Below, piece after piece: positions 10,667 to 19,470 of a DNA stretch of 34,225 bases. Below the pieces are notes generated by a model, which saw nothing but the letters and a program-made list of their open reading frames with translations, had not been told where the DNA came from and searched no databases. The stretch's first letter is position 1, and the number at the start of each line of letters is the position of its first letter. The DNA is taken from NCBI GenBank assembly GCA_014879875.1, contig JACSRF010000504.1, positions 1 to 34,225 on the forward strand. The letters run 5' to 3'. Origin of the DNA: Anaerolinea sp. (GTDB lineage: Bacteria > Chloroflexota > Anaerolineae > Promineifilales > Promineifilaceae). A program made the position numbers and the translations under genes.

Positions 10667-11914
10667 CTACGCCCCATTCCTTTGCAGTTTCGCCCGATAC
10701 TCTTGCGGGAAATGGCGAATGGTCGAAAGCACCGGGTTAATGGCAAACTCGCCCAACGCGCACAACGTCTTGCCGCCCACCTGCTTCGCTACACTTTCCA
10801 ACGTCTGCAAATCCTTTTCCGTGCCATGCCCATGATAAATGCGGTGCAGCGCCTTCTCCATCCAGAACGTCCCTTCGCGGCACGGTGTACATTTTCCGCA
10901 CGACTCATGCTTGAAGAAGTGAGCCATCTTCAGCGCCGCCCACACCATATCCGTGTCCTCATCCATCACAATCACAGAGGCGGACCCCATCACCGATTGG
11001 TGCGCATCCAGCCCTTCGTAGGTCATCGGCGCGTCCAGCGCCTCTTCCGTGATCACCGGGCCAGAGCCGCCGCTGGGCAGCAGCGCTTTGAACTTTTTGC
11101 CACCGCGCATCCCACCGGCCATATCCAAAAGCTGGCGATAGGTTGTGCCCATCTCCACTTCATAGTTGCCCGGTTTCTCCACGTGGCCGCTCATGCAGAC
11201 GATCTTGACGCCCGTGCTGCGCTCCGTGCCCATGCTTTTGTACCAATCGGCCCCATTCAGGATGATGGGGGGCACGTTCGCTAACGTTTCCGTGTTGTTG
11301 ACCACTGTTGGTTTGCGGTACAGTCCTTCGATGGCCGGGAACGGCGGTTTCGACCAGGGTTGCCCCAATTCTCCCTCCAACGACTTGATCAACGCCGTCT
11401 CTTCGCCGCAAATGTAAGCGCCGGCGCCATAATGGCAGTAAAAATCGCAGCTAAACCCGCTGCCCAAAATATCCTTGCCAATCAATCCGGCCGCATACGC
11501 CTCTTGCAGCGCCTCTTCAAAAGCGTAGGCCGCATCCATATACTCACCGCGGAAATAGTTGAAGATGGTTTTCGCGCCGATGGCATAAGCGGCGATCAAC
11601 GCCCCTTCAATAACCTGGTGCGGGTTTTTTTCCACCAGTTCGCGGTCTTTGAAGGTGCCGGTCTCTGACTCATCGGTATTGATAACGACGTATTTATCGC
11701 CTGGCGCTTTGGGAATGAAGCCCCACTTAACGCCGGTGGGAAAACCGGCGCCGCCGCGTCCGCGCAAATTAGAATCGCGCACGACGTTAATGACTTGCTG
11801 TGGTTCGTATTCGGTCAGGACTTTTTGCCACGCCGCGTACCCATCATGCGCCTGATAGACGCTCAGTTTGTGCAAATTTGGAATATCTCGGTGACGTAGG
11901 AGAATGTGTGCCAT
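10667..11914 (-). CDS. nuoF: NADH-quinone oxidoreductase subunit F (FMN, NADH, 4Fe-4S)
   Basis: A 415-residue subunit that oxidises NADH through FMN at the tip of the peripheral arm. The glycine-rich NADH/FMN region is seen at residues 51-61 (R-G-R-G-G-A-G-F-P-T-G), with a second flavin motif I-C-G-E-E-T-A-L. The N3 cluster ligands are E-S-C-G-K-C-T-P-C near residues 335-345 with a later Cys in T-L-C-A-L-G. Length is normal. It lies 14 bases after nuoE, with GAGG ahead of the ATG. Its need for FMN gives a functional link to the riboswitch-controlled flavin uptake genes at 25.2-28.3 kb. Confidence 0.97.
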   Translation of the reverse strand: MAHILLRHRDIPNLHKLSVYQAHDGYAAWQKVLTEYEPQQVINVVRDSNLRGRGGAGFPTGVKWGFIPKAPGDKYVVINTDESETGTFKDRELVEKNPHQVIEGALIAAYAIGAKTIFNYFRGEYMDAAYAFEEALQEAYAAGLIGKDILGSGFSCDFYCHYGAGAYICGEETALIKSLEGELGQPWSKPPFPAIEGLYRKPTVVNNTETLANVPPIILNGADWYKSMGTERSTGVKIVCMSGHVEKPGNYEVEMGTTYRQLLDMAGGMRGGKKFKALLPSGGSGPVITEEALDAPMTYEGLDAHQSVMGSASVIVMDEDTDMVWAALKMAHFFKHESCGKCTPCREGTFWMEKALHRIYHGHGTEKDLQTLESVAKQVGGKTLCALGEFAINPVLSTIRHFPQEYRAKLQRNGA

Positions 11915-11928
11915 GTGCTAACCTCGTG

Positions 11929-12462
11929 CTACTTTTTCACCGCGTAAGATGCAATTTTGGGGGCAACGGCCGTACCCTCTCCCCCTGTCTCCGCTTCCGA
12001 CCGCAGCCGCGACAACAACAACTCAAACTTACCCTCGTCCAGGTTCTCCTCAAACTTCAAGTTGCATTGCAGCATTGGCGCGCGGTCACAAGCTCCCAGG
12101 CACATCACCGTCTTAATGGTAAACAAGCCATCGGCCGTTGTGCCATCAACCGGAATGCCCAGCTTGTTGGTCGCCATCTCCACAAATTCGTCAGCGCCAC
12201 GCAAAGCACAGGCCAGATCGTTACAAATTTCCAGCACGTACTTGCCTTGTGGCTCCTCATAATACAGCGAGTAAAAACCAGACAGCGACAAGACGTGTGT
12301 GGGGTCCAGGTCAAGGATACCGGCCACTTCGCGCATCGCCTCCTGGCTCATGTAGCCATATTCCCGCTGCGCCAGGTGCATCAGGGGCAGCACGGCCGAT
12401 TTCTTCGTTGGAAAGCGCGCCAGAATCCCTTCAATCTCTTTCGCGTATTTTTCCTTAATCAA
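11929..12462 (-). CDS. nuoE: NADH-quinone oxidoreductase subunit E (2Fe-2S)
   Basis: A 177-residue thioredoxin-like 2Fe-2S subunit (cluster N1a) that docks on NuoF. The four ligands have the family spacing: C80, C85, then C121 and C125. The initiation codon appears to be TTG at 12462, because no in-frame ATG or GTG precedes it and CGGAG sits about 6 bases upstream. The product then begins M-I-K-E-K. It follows nuoD after a 60-base gap. Confidence 0.94.
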   Translation of the reverse strand: MIKEKYAKEIEGILARFPTKKSAVLPLMHLAQREYGYMSQEAMREVAGILDLDPTHVLSLSGFYSLYYEEPQGKYVLEICNDLACALRGADEFVEMATNKLGIPVDGTTADGLFTIKTVMCLGACDRAPMLQCNLKFEENLDEGKFELLLSRLRSEAETGGEGTAVAPKIASYAVKK

Positions 12463-12522
12463 GGCAAACTCCGTATCTACAGGGATCGCATTCCCTCTGA
12501 GGAACGCGGTTCCTGCCTTTCA

Positions 12523-13776
12523 TTAGCGGTCAATCTCCCCCAACACAATATCAATCGAGCCGATAATCGCCACCAGATCAGCCATAAACAAATTCTTCGC
12601 CATCTTCGGCAGTGAGGCCAGGTTCACGTAAGAGGGGGCGCGAAAATGGACGCGCGCCGGGTTGGGGCCGCCATCGCCGCGCAAATAGCAGGCAAATTCA
12701 CCACGCGGTGACTCCACGCTCTGGTAGACAAACCCCTTTGGCGCCTTAAACCCTTCGGTCCACAATTTAAAGTGATGGATGACCGCTTCCATGCTGTGCC
12801 CTAATTCCGAACGGGGGGGCGGCACAAATTTGCGGTCGGCCGCATTCACCGGGCCATCTGGCAGTTTGTCCAACGCCTGCTGCAAAATGCGTAAACTCTG
12901 GCGGAACTCTTCGATACGCACCAGGTAACGCGCGTACACATCCCCCTCGCTGCGCAGCGGCACGTCAAACTCATACTGTTCATAGCCGCAGTAAGGCTGC
13001 ATCTTGCGAATATCCCAATTCACGCCCGACGCGCGCAAGCCCGGGCCGGTCAGCCCCCAAGCCACCGCATCTTCGGCCGAAATAACGCCGATGCCTTTGG
13101 TGCGCTTCAAGAAAATGGGGTTTTTCGTCAACAGCGCCTCATAATCAGCCAGGCGCGCGGGGAAGAAATCGAGAAAATGGCGCACGGCTGGGACAAACTC
13201 TTCCGGTAAATCGCGCCACACGCCACCGGGACGGAAATAGCTGACCATCATGCGCTGCCCGGAAACCATCTCGAACAGGTCAAGGATGTACTCGCGCTCG
13301 CGGAAGCAGTAGAGAAAGACAGACATAGCCGCCAGATCCAGCGCGTGCGTCCCCAACCAGACCAGGTGGCTGGCAATGCGCTGCAATTCCGTCAAAATGA
13401 CGCGAATGGCCTGGGCGCGCGGGGGCGCTTCGAGGTCAATCAGCTTTTCAACGGCCAAAATGTAGCCAAGATTGTTAGACATTGGCGAGAGGTAGTCCAT
13501 GCGATCCGTCATCACCAGGGCTTTGGTGAACGTTTTGGACTCCATATTCTTTTCAATGCCCGTATGCAAGAAACCTATGTCCGGGGCCAGATTAATGACT
13601 GTCTCCCCATCTAGTTCGACGAGCAAGCGCAGTACGCCATGCGTGCTGGGATGCTGTGGCCCCATGCTGAGGAGGAGATGTTCCTCTTCATTGGCAATCT
13701 CCATGCCCGTGCCAACTTTGGCGCGCAGCTCCTCAATGGTCAGTTCTTGAATTGTATCGCTACCGGTTGCTAACAT
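12523..13776 (-). CDS. nuoD: NADH-quinone oxidoreductase subunit D
   Basis: A 417-residue 49-kDa-type subunit that builds the quinone site with NuoB. The conserved G-P-Q-H-P-S-T-H-G motif (near residue 39) and the C-terminal M-A-D-L-V-A-I-I-G-S-I-D-I-V-L-G-E-I-D-R end are intact. The ATG at 13776 directly abuts a heptamer repeat and has no ordinary ribosome site. A downstream Met (residue 25, at 13704) could serve as the start and would begin nearer the usual NuoD N-terminus. The repeat separates it from nuoC by 95 bases. Confidence 0.95.
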   Translation of the reverse strand: MLATGSDTIQELTIEELRAKVGTGMEIANEEEHLLLSMGPQHPSTHGVLRLLVELDGETVINLAPDIGFLHTGIEKNMESKTFTKALVMTDRMDYLSPMSNNLGYILAVEKLIDLEAPPRAQAIRVILTELQRIASHLVWLGTHALDLAAMSVFLYCFREREYILDLFEMVSGQRMMVSYFRPGGVWRDLPEEFVPAVRHFLDFFPARLADYEALLTKNPIFLKRTKGIGVISAEDAVAWGLTGPGLRASGVNWDIRKMQPYCGYEQYEFDVPLRSEGDVYARYLVRIEEFRQSLRILQQALDKLPDGPVNAADRKFVPPPRSELGHSMEAVIHHFKLWTEGFKAPKGFVYQSVESPRGEFACYLRGDGGPNPARVHFRAPSYVNLASLPKMAKNLFMADLVAIIGSIDIVLGEIDR

Positions 13777-13871
13777 AATCCGTAATCCGTAATCGGTAAT
13801 CCGTAATCGGTAATCGGTAATCGGTAATCACTTTCTTCACTGACTACCGTTTGCCGATTGCCGTTTACCGG
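13777..13871. repeat. Heptamer array CGGTAAT/CCGTAAT between nuoC and nuoD
   Basis: The whole nuoC-nuoD gap is repeat: at least seven CGGTAAT or CCGTAAT units in a 7-base register at 13779-13830, then diverged units in the opposite sense (ACCGTTT, GCCGATT, GCCGTTT, ACCGG) at 13845-13869. The two halves can fold into a hairpin. The array lies within the operon and abuts both the nuoC stop and the nuoD start. Confidence 0.85.
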
Positions 13872-14393
13872 CTACTCTTGGGCATAGGGTTTCTTGGCGT
13901 CAATGGCCTCCCAGTTGAAGGAGAACTGCACTTCCTCATAGCCCAGGGGGTAATCTTTGCGTAGGGGGTGGCCTTGCCAATCTTCAGGCAGGAAGAGGCG
14001 GCGCAGGCTGGTGTTATCTTTGAAGCGCACGCCCATCAAATCCCACACTTCCATTTCCAGCCAGGTAGCTATCGCCCATATTTTGGCCACTGTCTCCGGC
14101 CCTTCGTCAGGGTCTTCGACGCGCACGCGCAGGCGCAGGCGGTGGTTGTTGGGGATGGAGTACAGGTGGTAGTTGACGGCAAAGCGGGGGTAATCTGGCA
14201 GCAGATCATCGGCGCACACGTCGGAGAGAAAGTTGAATTGCAACTGGGCATCGTCGCGCATGAGCTGGCAAACGGCTTTCAGATGCTGTTGGTGAATGAA
14301 GATGGTACGCTCTCCCCGGAAGTCAAGAATTTCTTCGATGGCGTCGGGGATGGCGGCGTTAATTTTCTCGACAACGAGTTGATTGCGATCCAT
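13872..14393 (-). CDS. nuoC: NADH-quinone oxidoreductase subunit C
   Basis: A 173-residue 30-kDa-type subunit of the peripheral arm. The family segments N-H-R-L-R-L-R-V-R-V and the end D-L-M-G-V-R-F, then L-R-R-L-F-L-P-E-D-W-Q-G-H-P-L-R-K-D-Y-P-L-G-Y-E are present. I prefer the ATG at 14393, which overlaps the nuoB stop as TGATG and has AAAGGA about 10 bases upstream. A TTG at 14402 would add three residues. Translational coupling to nuoB is expected. Confidence 0.95.
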   Translation of the reverse strand: MDRNQLVVEKINAAIPDAIEEILDFRGERTIFIHQQHLKAVCQLMRDDAQLQFNFLSDVCADDLLPDYPRFAVNYHLYSIPNNHRLRLRVRVEDPDEGPETVAKIWAIATWLEMEVWDLMGVRFKDNTSLRRLFLPEDWQGHPLRKDYPLGYEEVQFSFNWEAIDAKKPYAQE

Positions 14394-14875
14394 CAGGCCC
14401 AATCCTTTAATTTTTCCCCGCGAATTCGTTCGTGCAGGGTCAAGATGCCGTTAATGAGCGCTTCGGGGCGTGGGGGGCAGCCGGCGACGTAAACGTCTAC
14501 GGGGAGGATTTCATCCACGCCCTGAACGATGGCGTAGTTGTTGAAGATGCCGCCACAGGAGGCGCAGTCGCCCATGGCGATGACCCATTTGGGTGCGGCC
14601 ATCTGGTCATAGAGGCGGCGCACGACGGGGGCCATTTTGCGCGAGACGCGGCCGGAGACGATTACGAGGTCAGATTGGCGCGGCGACGGCCGATTCAGTT
14701 CCATGCCGAAGCGTGACGCATCATAATTGGACGCTTGCGATCCCATCATCTCAATGGCGCAGCAGGCCAATCCAAAGAGGATGGGCCACATGGCGTTGGT
14801 TCTCCCCCAGTTCACCAAATCTTCGAGGCGATAGGTCACAATGCCCATCGTCCCCAATTTCTGCTCTATTCCCAT
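14393..14875 (-). CDS. nuoB: NADH-quinone oxidoreductase subunit B (cluster N2)
   Basis: A 160-residue subunit holding 4Fe-4S cluster N2, the electron donor to quinone. The tandem cysteines C38-C39 (A-C-C-A-I-E-M), C104 (G-D-C-A-S-C-G-G) and C133 (G-C-P-P-R-P-E-A-L) are all present. The ATG at 14875 is chosen for the AAGGAG about 8 bases upstream; it overlaps the end of nuoA by 10 bases. An upstream in-frame Met at 14902 adds nine residues and has no ribosome site. Confidence 0.96.
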   Translation of the reverse strand: MGIEQKLGTMGIVTYRLEDLVNWGRTNAMWPILFGLACCAIEMMGSQASNYDASRFGMELNRPSPRQSDLVIVSGRVSRKMAPVVRRLYDQMAAPKWVIAMGDCASCGGIFNNYAIVQGVDEILPVDVYVAGCPPRPEALINGILTLHERIRGEKLKDWA

Positions 14876-15234
14876 TCCAATACTCCTTTTTTCCAAACCC
14901 AAATGTCACCGAGGATGAAGATGACCATGAAGATGAGCATGGCAACCAGGCCGTAGATACCCAATTTGCGGAAGGTGATGGCCCAGGGTACCAGGAGGAT
15001 GATGTCTACATCAAAGAGGATGAACAGCACAGCGATGCGGTAAAACTTGACGGGCAACCGCCGCTGCGCTTCGCCGATAGCCGCCATGCCTGATTCGTAA
15101 GGCTGTTGTTTGCGGGTAGACGGCCGTTTCGGACCTATATTCAGCGATAAAATTGGCAGCAAGATTGCGAAAAAGATAGCAATCCCCAGCAAAACGGCGA
15201 TTGGGAGAAAGTCGTTCAGTATTGGGTTTGTCAT
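14866..15234 (-). CDS. nuoA: NADH-quinone oxidoreductase subunit A
   Basis: A 122-residue three-helix membrane subunit at the junction of the two arms. Typical features are the charged loop K-Q-Q-P-Y-E-S-G-M after the first helix, with the redox-state-dependent loop region, and [12 protein letters not shown] at the second helix. First gene of the nuo operon, with a candidate promoter about 90-115 bases upstream. Two ACGGCCGT palindromes lie in its leader. Confidence 0.95.
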   Translation of the reverse strand: MTNPILNDFLPIAVLLGIAIFFAILLPILSLNIGPKRPSTRKQQPYESGMAAIGEAQRRLPVKFYRIAVLFILFDVDIILLVPWAITFRKLGIYGLVAMLIFMVIFILGDIWVWKKGVLEWE

Positions 15235-15322
15235 ATGCTATGTGCATCCTGAGGTGTTGGCGCAACGGCCGTACAAATGTGCTGTATGGTTGGTAACGGC
15301 CGTTCACGTAATTTGCCTGTGC

Positions 15323-15351
15323 ATTCTATCACAAGCAAAATATGGGAGCAA
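15323..15351 (-). promoter_or_regulatory. Candidate sigma-70 promoter of the nuo operon
   Basis: On the minus strand TTGCTC (15351-15346) and TAGAAT (15328-15323) are separated by 17 bases. The -10 matches consensus at five of six positions, the -35 at only three. It lies in the 147-base gap between rpoD and nuoA. Read-through from rpoD is also possible, as I see no strong terminator after rpoD. Confidence 0.45.
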
Positions 15352-15381
15352 AAGCAATCAGCAGCCATTCATCAGCGTGGC

Positions 15382-17073
15382 TTAACTTAAATAATCACGC
15401 AGCGACTTGCTGCGGCTGGGGTGGCGTAATTTGCGCAGCGCCTTTGCTTCAATCTGGCGAATGCGTTCGCGCGTCACGCCAAAGCTGCGTCCTACTTCTT
15501 CCAGCGTATGGTCTTTGCCATCATTCAGTCCGAAGCGCATCTCCAACACTTCCCGTTCCCGCTCGCTTAAGAAGCTGAGGACGTTGCGTATTTGCTCGCG
15601 CAGCAGTTCCTTCGAGGCGGCGTCCACCGGTTCGATAACGCTCTCATCTTCAATGAAGTCACCCAACTCCGTAGAATCCTCGTTATTACCGACAGGCGTT
15701 TCTAGCGACATTGGATCCATGGAAATGCGTAAGATGTCGCGGATTTTGCTGATGGCCTGGCGCCATTTACGGTTCAGGAGCGGATCAATCGGCAGATTCT
15801 TCTCTAAAGACACCTTAATCGTGTCCACTTCATCCTGTTCCAGGTAATTCAGTTCCAGGGCTAACTCTTCTACGGTTGGTTCGTGGCCCAATTTCTGCAC
15901 CAGATCACGCTGCACTCGCACAATTTTGTTAATGGTTTCAAACATATGCACCGGGATGCGAATGGTCCGCGCCTGGTCGGCAATGGCGCGGCTGACTGCC
16001 TGCCGAATCCACCAGGTGGCATAGGTGCTGAATTTGTACCCTTTGGTGTGGTCAAACTTTTCGACGGCGCGCAGCAGGCCAACGTTGCCTTCTTGCACCA
16101 GGTCTAGCAGGTGAATGCCCCGCCCCATATACCGCTTGGCGACGCTAACCACCAAACGCAAGTTAGCGCGGGTCAGATTTACTTTTGCTTCTTCTGCCAG
16201 GTTGTAAATCAGGAATTCGTTGACTTTGAGCGCAATGTTTGCGCCTGACAACCAGGCATGAAAGGTGTCGGCATCAGCCAGCTTGTTGTGTTCCTGGTAA
16301 TACTCTTTAAGCTCTTGTACTGTTTGTGGTGGCAGCAGGTAGAGCGCGGTAAAGATGACAAAGCAGCCTGTCGCCAGATCTGCCCAGACCAGAAATTGTC
16401 CCCAATTCCCTTCGTTCAAGTATTGACGCAAATAAGAGTTCTGGTTGGCATCCCAACCACGGCGAAGCTGCTGTGCTTCGTTGAGCAGTGGCAGCAATGC
16501 CGGAGGTTCTACTTCGAGGAGGGCGCTGGCTTTGCATACCGTCTGCCAATGGCCTTCAATTGCCGCATAGTTAGCCATCATGGCGCGGAAGCGGGCGCTT
16601 TCCAGGGCGTCTTCATCATCTTCGCCATTGATGAGTTGTTCCTTTAAGGATTCAAGGGCGGAGACGGCCGTTAACTGCGTAGACAACCAGATTTCCTGTT
16701 CGGCCGTTAGCAAGGGTACCTGCCCTATTTCACGCAAATAGGTATGAACCGGGTCGTCTTCCACGTCTAGCGCCAGGTAGCCAGACCCGCCTATGTCATC
16801 ATCGTCTAAGGAAGACAACAAGTCAGACTCGGCAAAGTTGTCTATGGCTTCCCCGGTAGCAGAAATGATTTGCACATTCAGCCGCTGCAATTGCGCGTAC
16901 AGACGATCGGACTGCTCTTCACTGGCCGAGGCCAGGATCGCCTGCATATCCGCCTCGTCAATAACACGGGTGCGACGCGCTTTTTTAACAAGCGCCTCCA
17001 TATCCAGTTCTTCGACCTCATCCAGGTCGTCAACTGCATTCAAATCGTCATCCAGGTCTGGTTCAAAATCCAT
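15382..17073 (-). CDS. rpoD: Primary RNA polymerase sigma factor (sigma-70, RpoD/SigA)
   Basis: A 563-residue sigma-70 factor. An acidic N-terminal region is followed by region 1.2 ([11 protein letters not shown]), a long non-conserved segment, region 2 ([12 protein letters not shown], then the -10 recognition helix around [10 protein letters not shown]), region 3, and region 4.2 with the -35 helix ([10 protein letters not shown]). All promoter-recognition segments are intact, so this is a housekeeping group 1 factor. It follows dnaG on the same strand by 155 bases, the classic primase-sigma arrangement. Confidence 0.96.
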   Translation of the reverse strand: MDFEPDLDDDLNAVDDLDEVEELDMEALVKKARRTRVIDEADMQAILASASEEQSDRLYAQLQRLNVQIISATGEAIDNFAESDLLSSLDDDDIGGSGYLALDVEDDPVHTYLREIGQVPLLTAEQEIWLSTQLTAVSALESLKEQLINGEDDEDALESARFRAMMANYAAIEGHWQTVCKASALLEVEPPALLPLLNEAQQLRRGWDANQNSYLRQYLNEGNWGQFLVWADLATGCFVIFTALYLLPPQTVQELKEYYQEHNKLADADTFHAWLSGANIALKVNEFLIYNLAEEAKVNLTRANLRLVVSVAKRYMGRGIHLLDLVQEGNVGLLRAVEKFDHTKGYKFSTYATWWIRQAVSRAIADQARTIRIPVHMFETINKIVRVQRDLVQKLGHEPTVEELALELNYLEQDEVDTIKVSLEKNLPIDPLLNRKWRQAISKIRDILRISMDPMSLETPVGNNEDSTELGDFIEDESVIEPVDAASKELLREQIRNVLSFLSEREREVLEMRFGLNDGKDHTLEEVGRSFGVTRERIRQIEAKALRKLRHPSRSKSLRDYLS

Positions 17074-17148
17074 GTTTGTTTACTGCCCCTCATCAAATCA
17101 CTAAATCACTTGGGGATCTCTAGGAAGGCAAAGGGTTGGCTGTGAAAC

Positions 17149-17183
17149 ATTGCGTATTGCTTAACTAGAGGTCAATACGCAAT
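17149..17183. repeat. 11-bp hairpin between dnaG and rpoD
   Basis: ATTGCGTATTG (17149-17159) pairs with CAATACGCAAT (17173-17183), loop 13 bases. It lies in the dnaG-rpoD gap. In E. coli the equivalent gap holds an internal terminator/processing site; this hairpin could play that part, but no U-run follows it on the minus strand. Confidence 0.5.
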
Positions 17184-17228
17184 AGGCTGATATGGCTAAG
17201 ATTCCTCGTATTCCCAAAGAGCCAAGAA

Positions 17229-19202
17229 TTAATGATCGCGTTCTTCAGTACGCCGCCGATTGAGCGCCGACATCGAAGCAATGGCCTTGTCAATATCGCG
17301 CTTGGCTGCGGTCAATGTATTTGCCTGCTGCTGGTGCAGTCGCAGTAGTTCCGGCTCGGCTTGCTGTGCAGCGCTGTGTACCAACTGTTTGATTTCTTGT
17401 GACTGGCGCTTGATCGCCTCTAGTCGCCATTGCAATACAGATAATGCTAACTTGTCCGGCGTGTCCGGCAGCCGGGCTAAGTTAGCCTGGGAATGAGATG
17501 ATGCTTTTTTCAGGGCTTCAACCCGACGCAGCAGCACCGGATCGTCTAAACTATCGCACAAATCACGGTCAGCGACAACTAAGCCGGCTGTCAGGCTTTG
17601 CCACAACAGCTTATCTTCGATTGTCGGAAAGTCATTGGCGGAAACGGCCGTTTGCCCCATCTGCTGCAACAATTGATTGACGCGCACGCCAAGTTGTGGA
17701 TCCACCAGACATTGGTACAGGAAGTTTTCTTCACGGGAGGGTTTGGTTGACGGCCGTACTATAACCGGTTTTATCTGCGTCCCTTCAGGCCAGGGCGTAT
17801 CTGGTTCTGGCGGCATAAAAGATGACGTTGATGGGGCAGACGGGCGCGGAGCAGGCGGTTTGGTATCGAGACGTACCTGGCGCAGCGCCCGCTCATCAAT
17901 TTGCAGCGCGTGGCCTAACTGCTGCCAGTAATGATCGCGCTCCACCGGGTCTTGAATATCTTTGATCAGCGGGATCACTTGTTGGGCGACGGCCGTTTTC
18001 GCTTTTGCATCCCCCATATCCAGGCCGCGCGTCAACACCTCAATCACATACGCCACCACCGGCTGCGACTGCGCCAGCAGTTCCGGCCACTGCGCCGGGT
18101 TTGTGCGGATCAATTTGTCTGGGTCGTTCCCTTCCGGCAGCGTGACCACGTGAATATCCGCTTGCAGCCGCGACTCGTAGCGCACCAGGTTGGGTGCGTC
18201 AAAGCGCGCCTCCAACTCATGATCTAGCGATTGCCGCGCCACCTGCAAGCCGCGCAGCGTCGCTTTGGCCCCGGCGGCGTCTGCATCCAACGCCAGCACA
18301 AACCGCTTCGTGTACCGTTTCAACGCCTGCAACTGCGGTTCGGTCAGCGCCGTGCCCATTTGCGCCACCAGGTTGCGGTAGCCATGCTGCCACCCCTGCA
18401 TCACATCCATGTATCCTTCGACAATGACCACCTGGCGCGCTTCGCGGATGTGCCGCTTCGCCGTGTCCAACCCGTAGAGCAGGCTGCTTTTGTCAAACAA
18501 CGCCGTCTGCGGCGAGTTGAGATACTTAGGCAGGCCATCTTTGTCCAGCGTGCGCGCGCCAAAACCGACGACACGGCCGTTCACATCCCGAATCGGAATC
18601 ATCAGCCGGTTACGAAAGCGGTCATAGCGCCGCTGCTTCTCCTCGTTCACCGTCAGCAAGCCGACGGCAATCAAATCCGCGTCATCATACCCCTGGTCAT
18701 TGAAATGGTTGCGGCAGGCGTCCCACGAAGGCAGCGCAAACCCCACCCGAAACGTGTCTAGCGTCTCCTCGGCTAATGCCCGCTCGCCGACGTATTGGCG
18801 CGCGTAGGTCGCTTCGGGCGCGTGCAGCAGCAGCATGTGGAAATAATCGGCGGCCGCCCCTAGCAAATCAGCCAGCTTCTGTGCGGCCGCCTGTTTCGCC
18901 TTATCTACGCCCTGCCCGGTGTCCAGTGTTACCCCTGCCCGCTGCGCCAGATTTTGCAGCGCTTCCTTAAAATCCCACCCCTCCTTTTTCATGACAAATG
19001 AAAAAATGTCTCCGCCCTCGGCGCACGCGCCAAAGCAGCGCCACGTCTGCGTTTCGGGAAAGACGTAAAATGAGGGGGTGCGGGTGTTCTGATGAAACGG
19101 GCAGAAACCGGCATAATTGCGCCCCGATTTGCGCAGGGGCAAATAGCCCGAAACAAAATCTACGATATCTAACCGGTCTTTAATTTCTTGGGTTACGCTC
19201 AT
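17229..19202 (-). CDS. dnaG: DNA primase
   Basis: A 657-residue bacterial primase that makes RNA primers at the replication fork. The N-terminal zinc site is C34, H37, C56, C60; the last pair has three residues between the cysteines rather than the usual two. The catalytic TOPRIM region follows, with V-V-I-V-E-G-Y-M-D-V and A-L-D-A-D-A-A-G near residues 255-310. The remaining C-terminal part should contain the helicase-interaction domain, and is diverged. The ATG at 19202 has a weak ribosome site. Transcribed ahead of rpoD. Confidence 0.96.
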   Translation of the reverse strand: MSVTQEIKDRLDIVDFVSGYLPLRKSGRNYAGFCPFHQNTRTPSFYVFPETQTWRCFGACAEGGDIFSFVMKKEGWDFKEALQNLAQRAGVTLDTGQGVDKAKQAAAQKLADLLGAAADYFHMLLLHAPEATYARQYVGERALAEETLDTFRVGFALPSWDACRNHFNDQGYDDADLIAVGLLTVNEEKQRRYDRFRNRLMIPIRDVNGRVVGFGARTLDKDGLPKYLNSPQTALFDKSSLLYGLDTAKRHIREARQVVIVEGYMDVMQGWQHGYRNLVAQMGTALTEPQLQALKRYTKRFVLALDADAAGAKATLRGLQVARQSLDHELEARFDAPNLVRYESRLQADIHVVTLPEGNDPDKLIRTNPAQWPELLAQSQPVVAYVIEVLTRGLDMGDAKAKTAVAQQVIPLIKDIQDPVERDHYWQQLGHALQIDERALRQVRLDTKPPAPRPSAPSTSSFMPPEPDTPWPEGTQIKPVIVRPSTKPSREENFLYQCLVDPQLGVRVNQLLQQMGQTAVSANDFPTIEDKLLWQSLTAGLVVADRDLCDSLDDPVLLRRVEALKKASSHSQANLARLPDTPDKLALSVLQWRLEAIKRQSQEIKQLVHSAAQQAEPELLRLHQQQANTLTAAKRDIDKAIASMSALNRRRTEERDH

Positions 19203-19312
19203 TGCTCAGTTGGGTTTGCCCGCTCAAGTGGAAGGATTTCTTACTCGTCGCGCCTGATTATACTCAATCTGTGGCAAATGTTGTAAAAAATGGCAACTGC
19301 TCATCCATAATG

Positions 19313-19355
19313 AAAAGAGACCTGTGCCCGGAAAGGTTACAGGTCTCTTGTTTTT
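19313..19355. terminator. Bidirectional rho-independent terminator between glyQS and dnaG
   Basis: AAGAGACCTGT (19315-19325) pairs perfectly with ACAGGTCTCTT (19339-19349). On the minus strand the stem runs into TTTTC; on the plus strand it is followed by GTTTTT. It should end the glyQS transcript before dnaG. Confidence 0.7.
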
Positions 19356-19372
19356 GGCTCTTTGGGAATTCA

Positions 19373-19453
19373 CGGGGTTTACAGCCCGTGAAACGTGAAA
19401 CATGACCAGGGAGACATCACGTTTCACGTTTCACGCTTCAGCCAAAACCCCGC
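19373..19453. repeat. CGTGAAA heptamer inverted repeat downstream of glyQS
   Basis: GTGAAACGTGAAAC (19388-19401) is matched by GTTTCACGTTTCAC (19421-19434), flanked by CGGGGTTT and AAACCCCG at the outer ends. The units have a 7-base period. Same family as the hairpin at 1030-1064, and again located directly after a minus-strand gene end. Confidence 0.65.
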
Positions 19454-19470
19454 GAAATCCTGATGAGCCT

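Noticed and set aside
13777-13871. Possible CRISPR-like array in the nuoC-nuoD gap
   Set aside because: Units are 7 bases with no spacers and occur at many loci; no cas genes are present.
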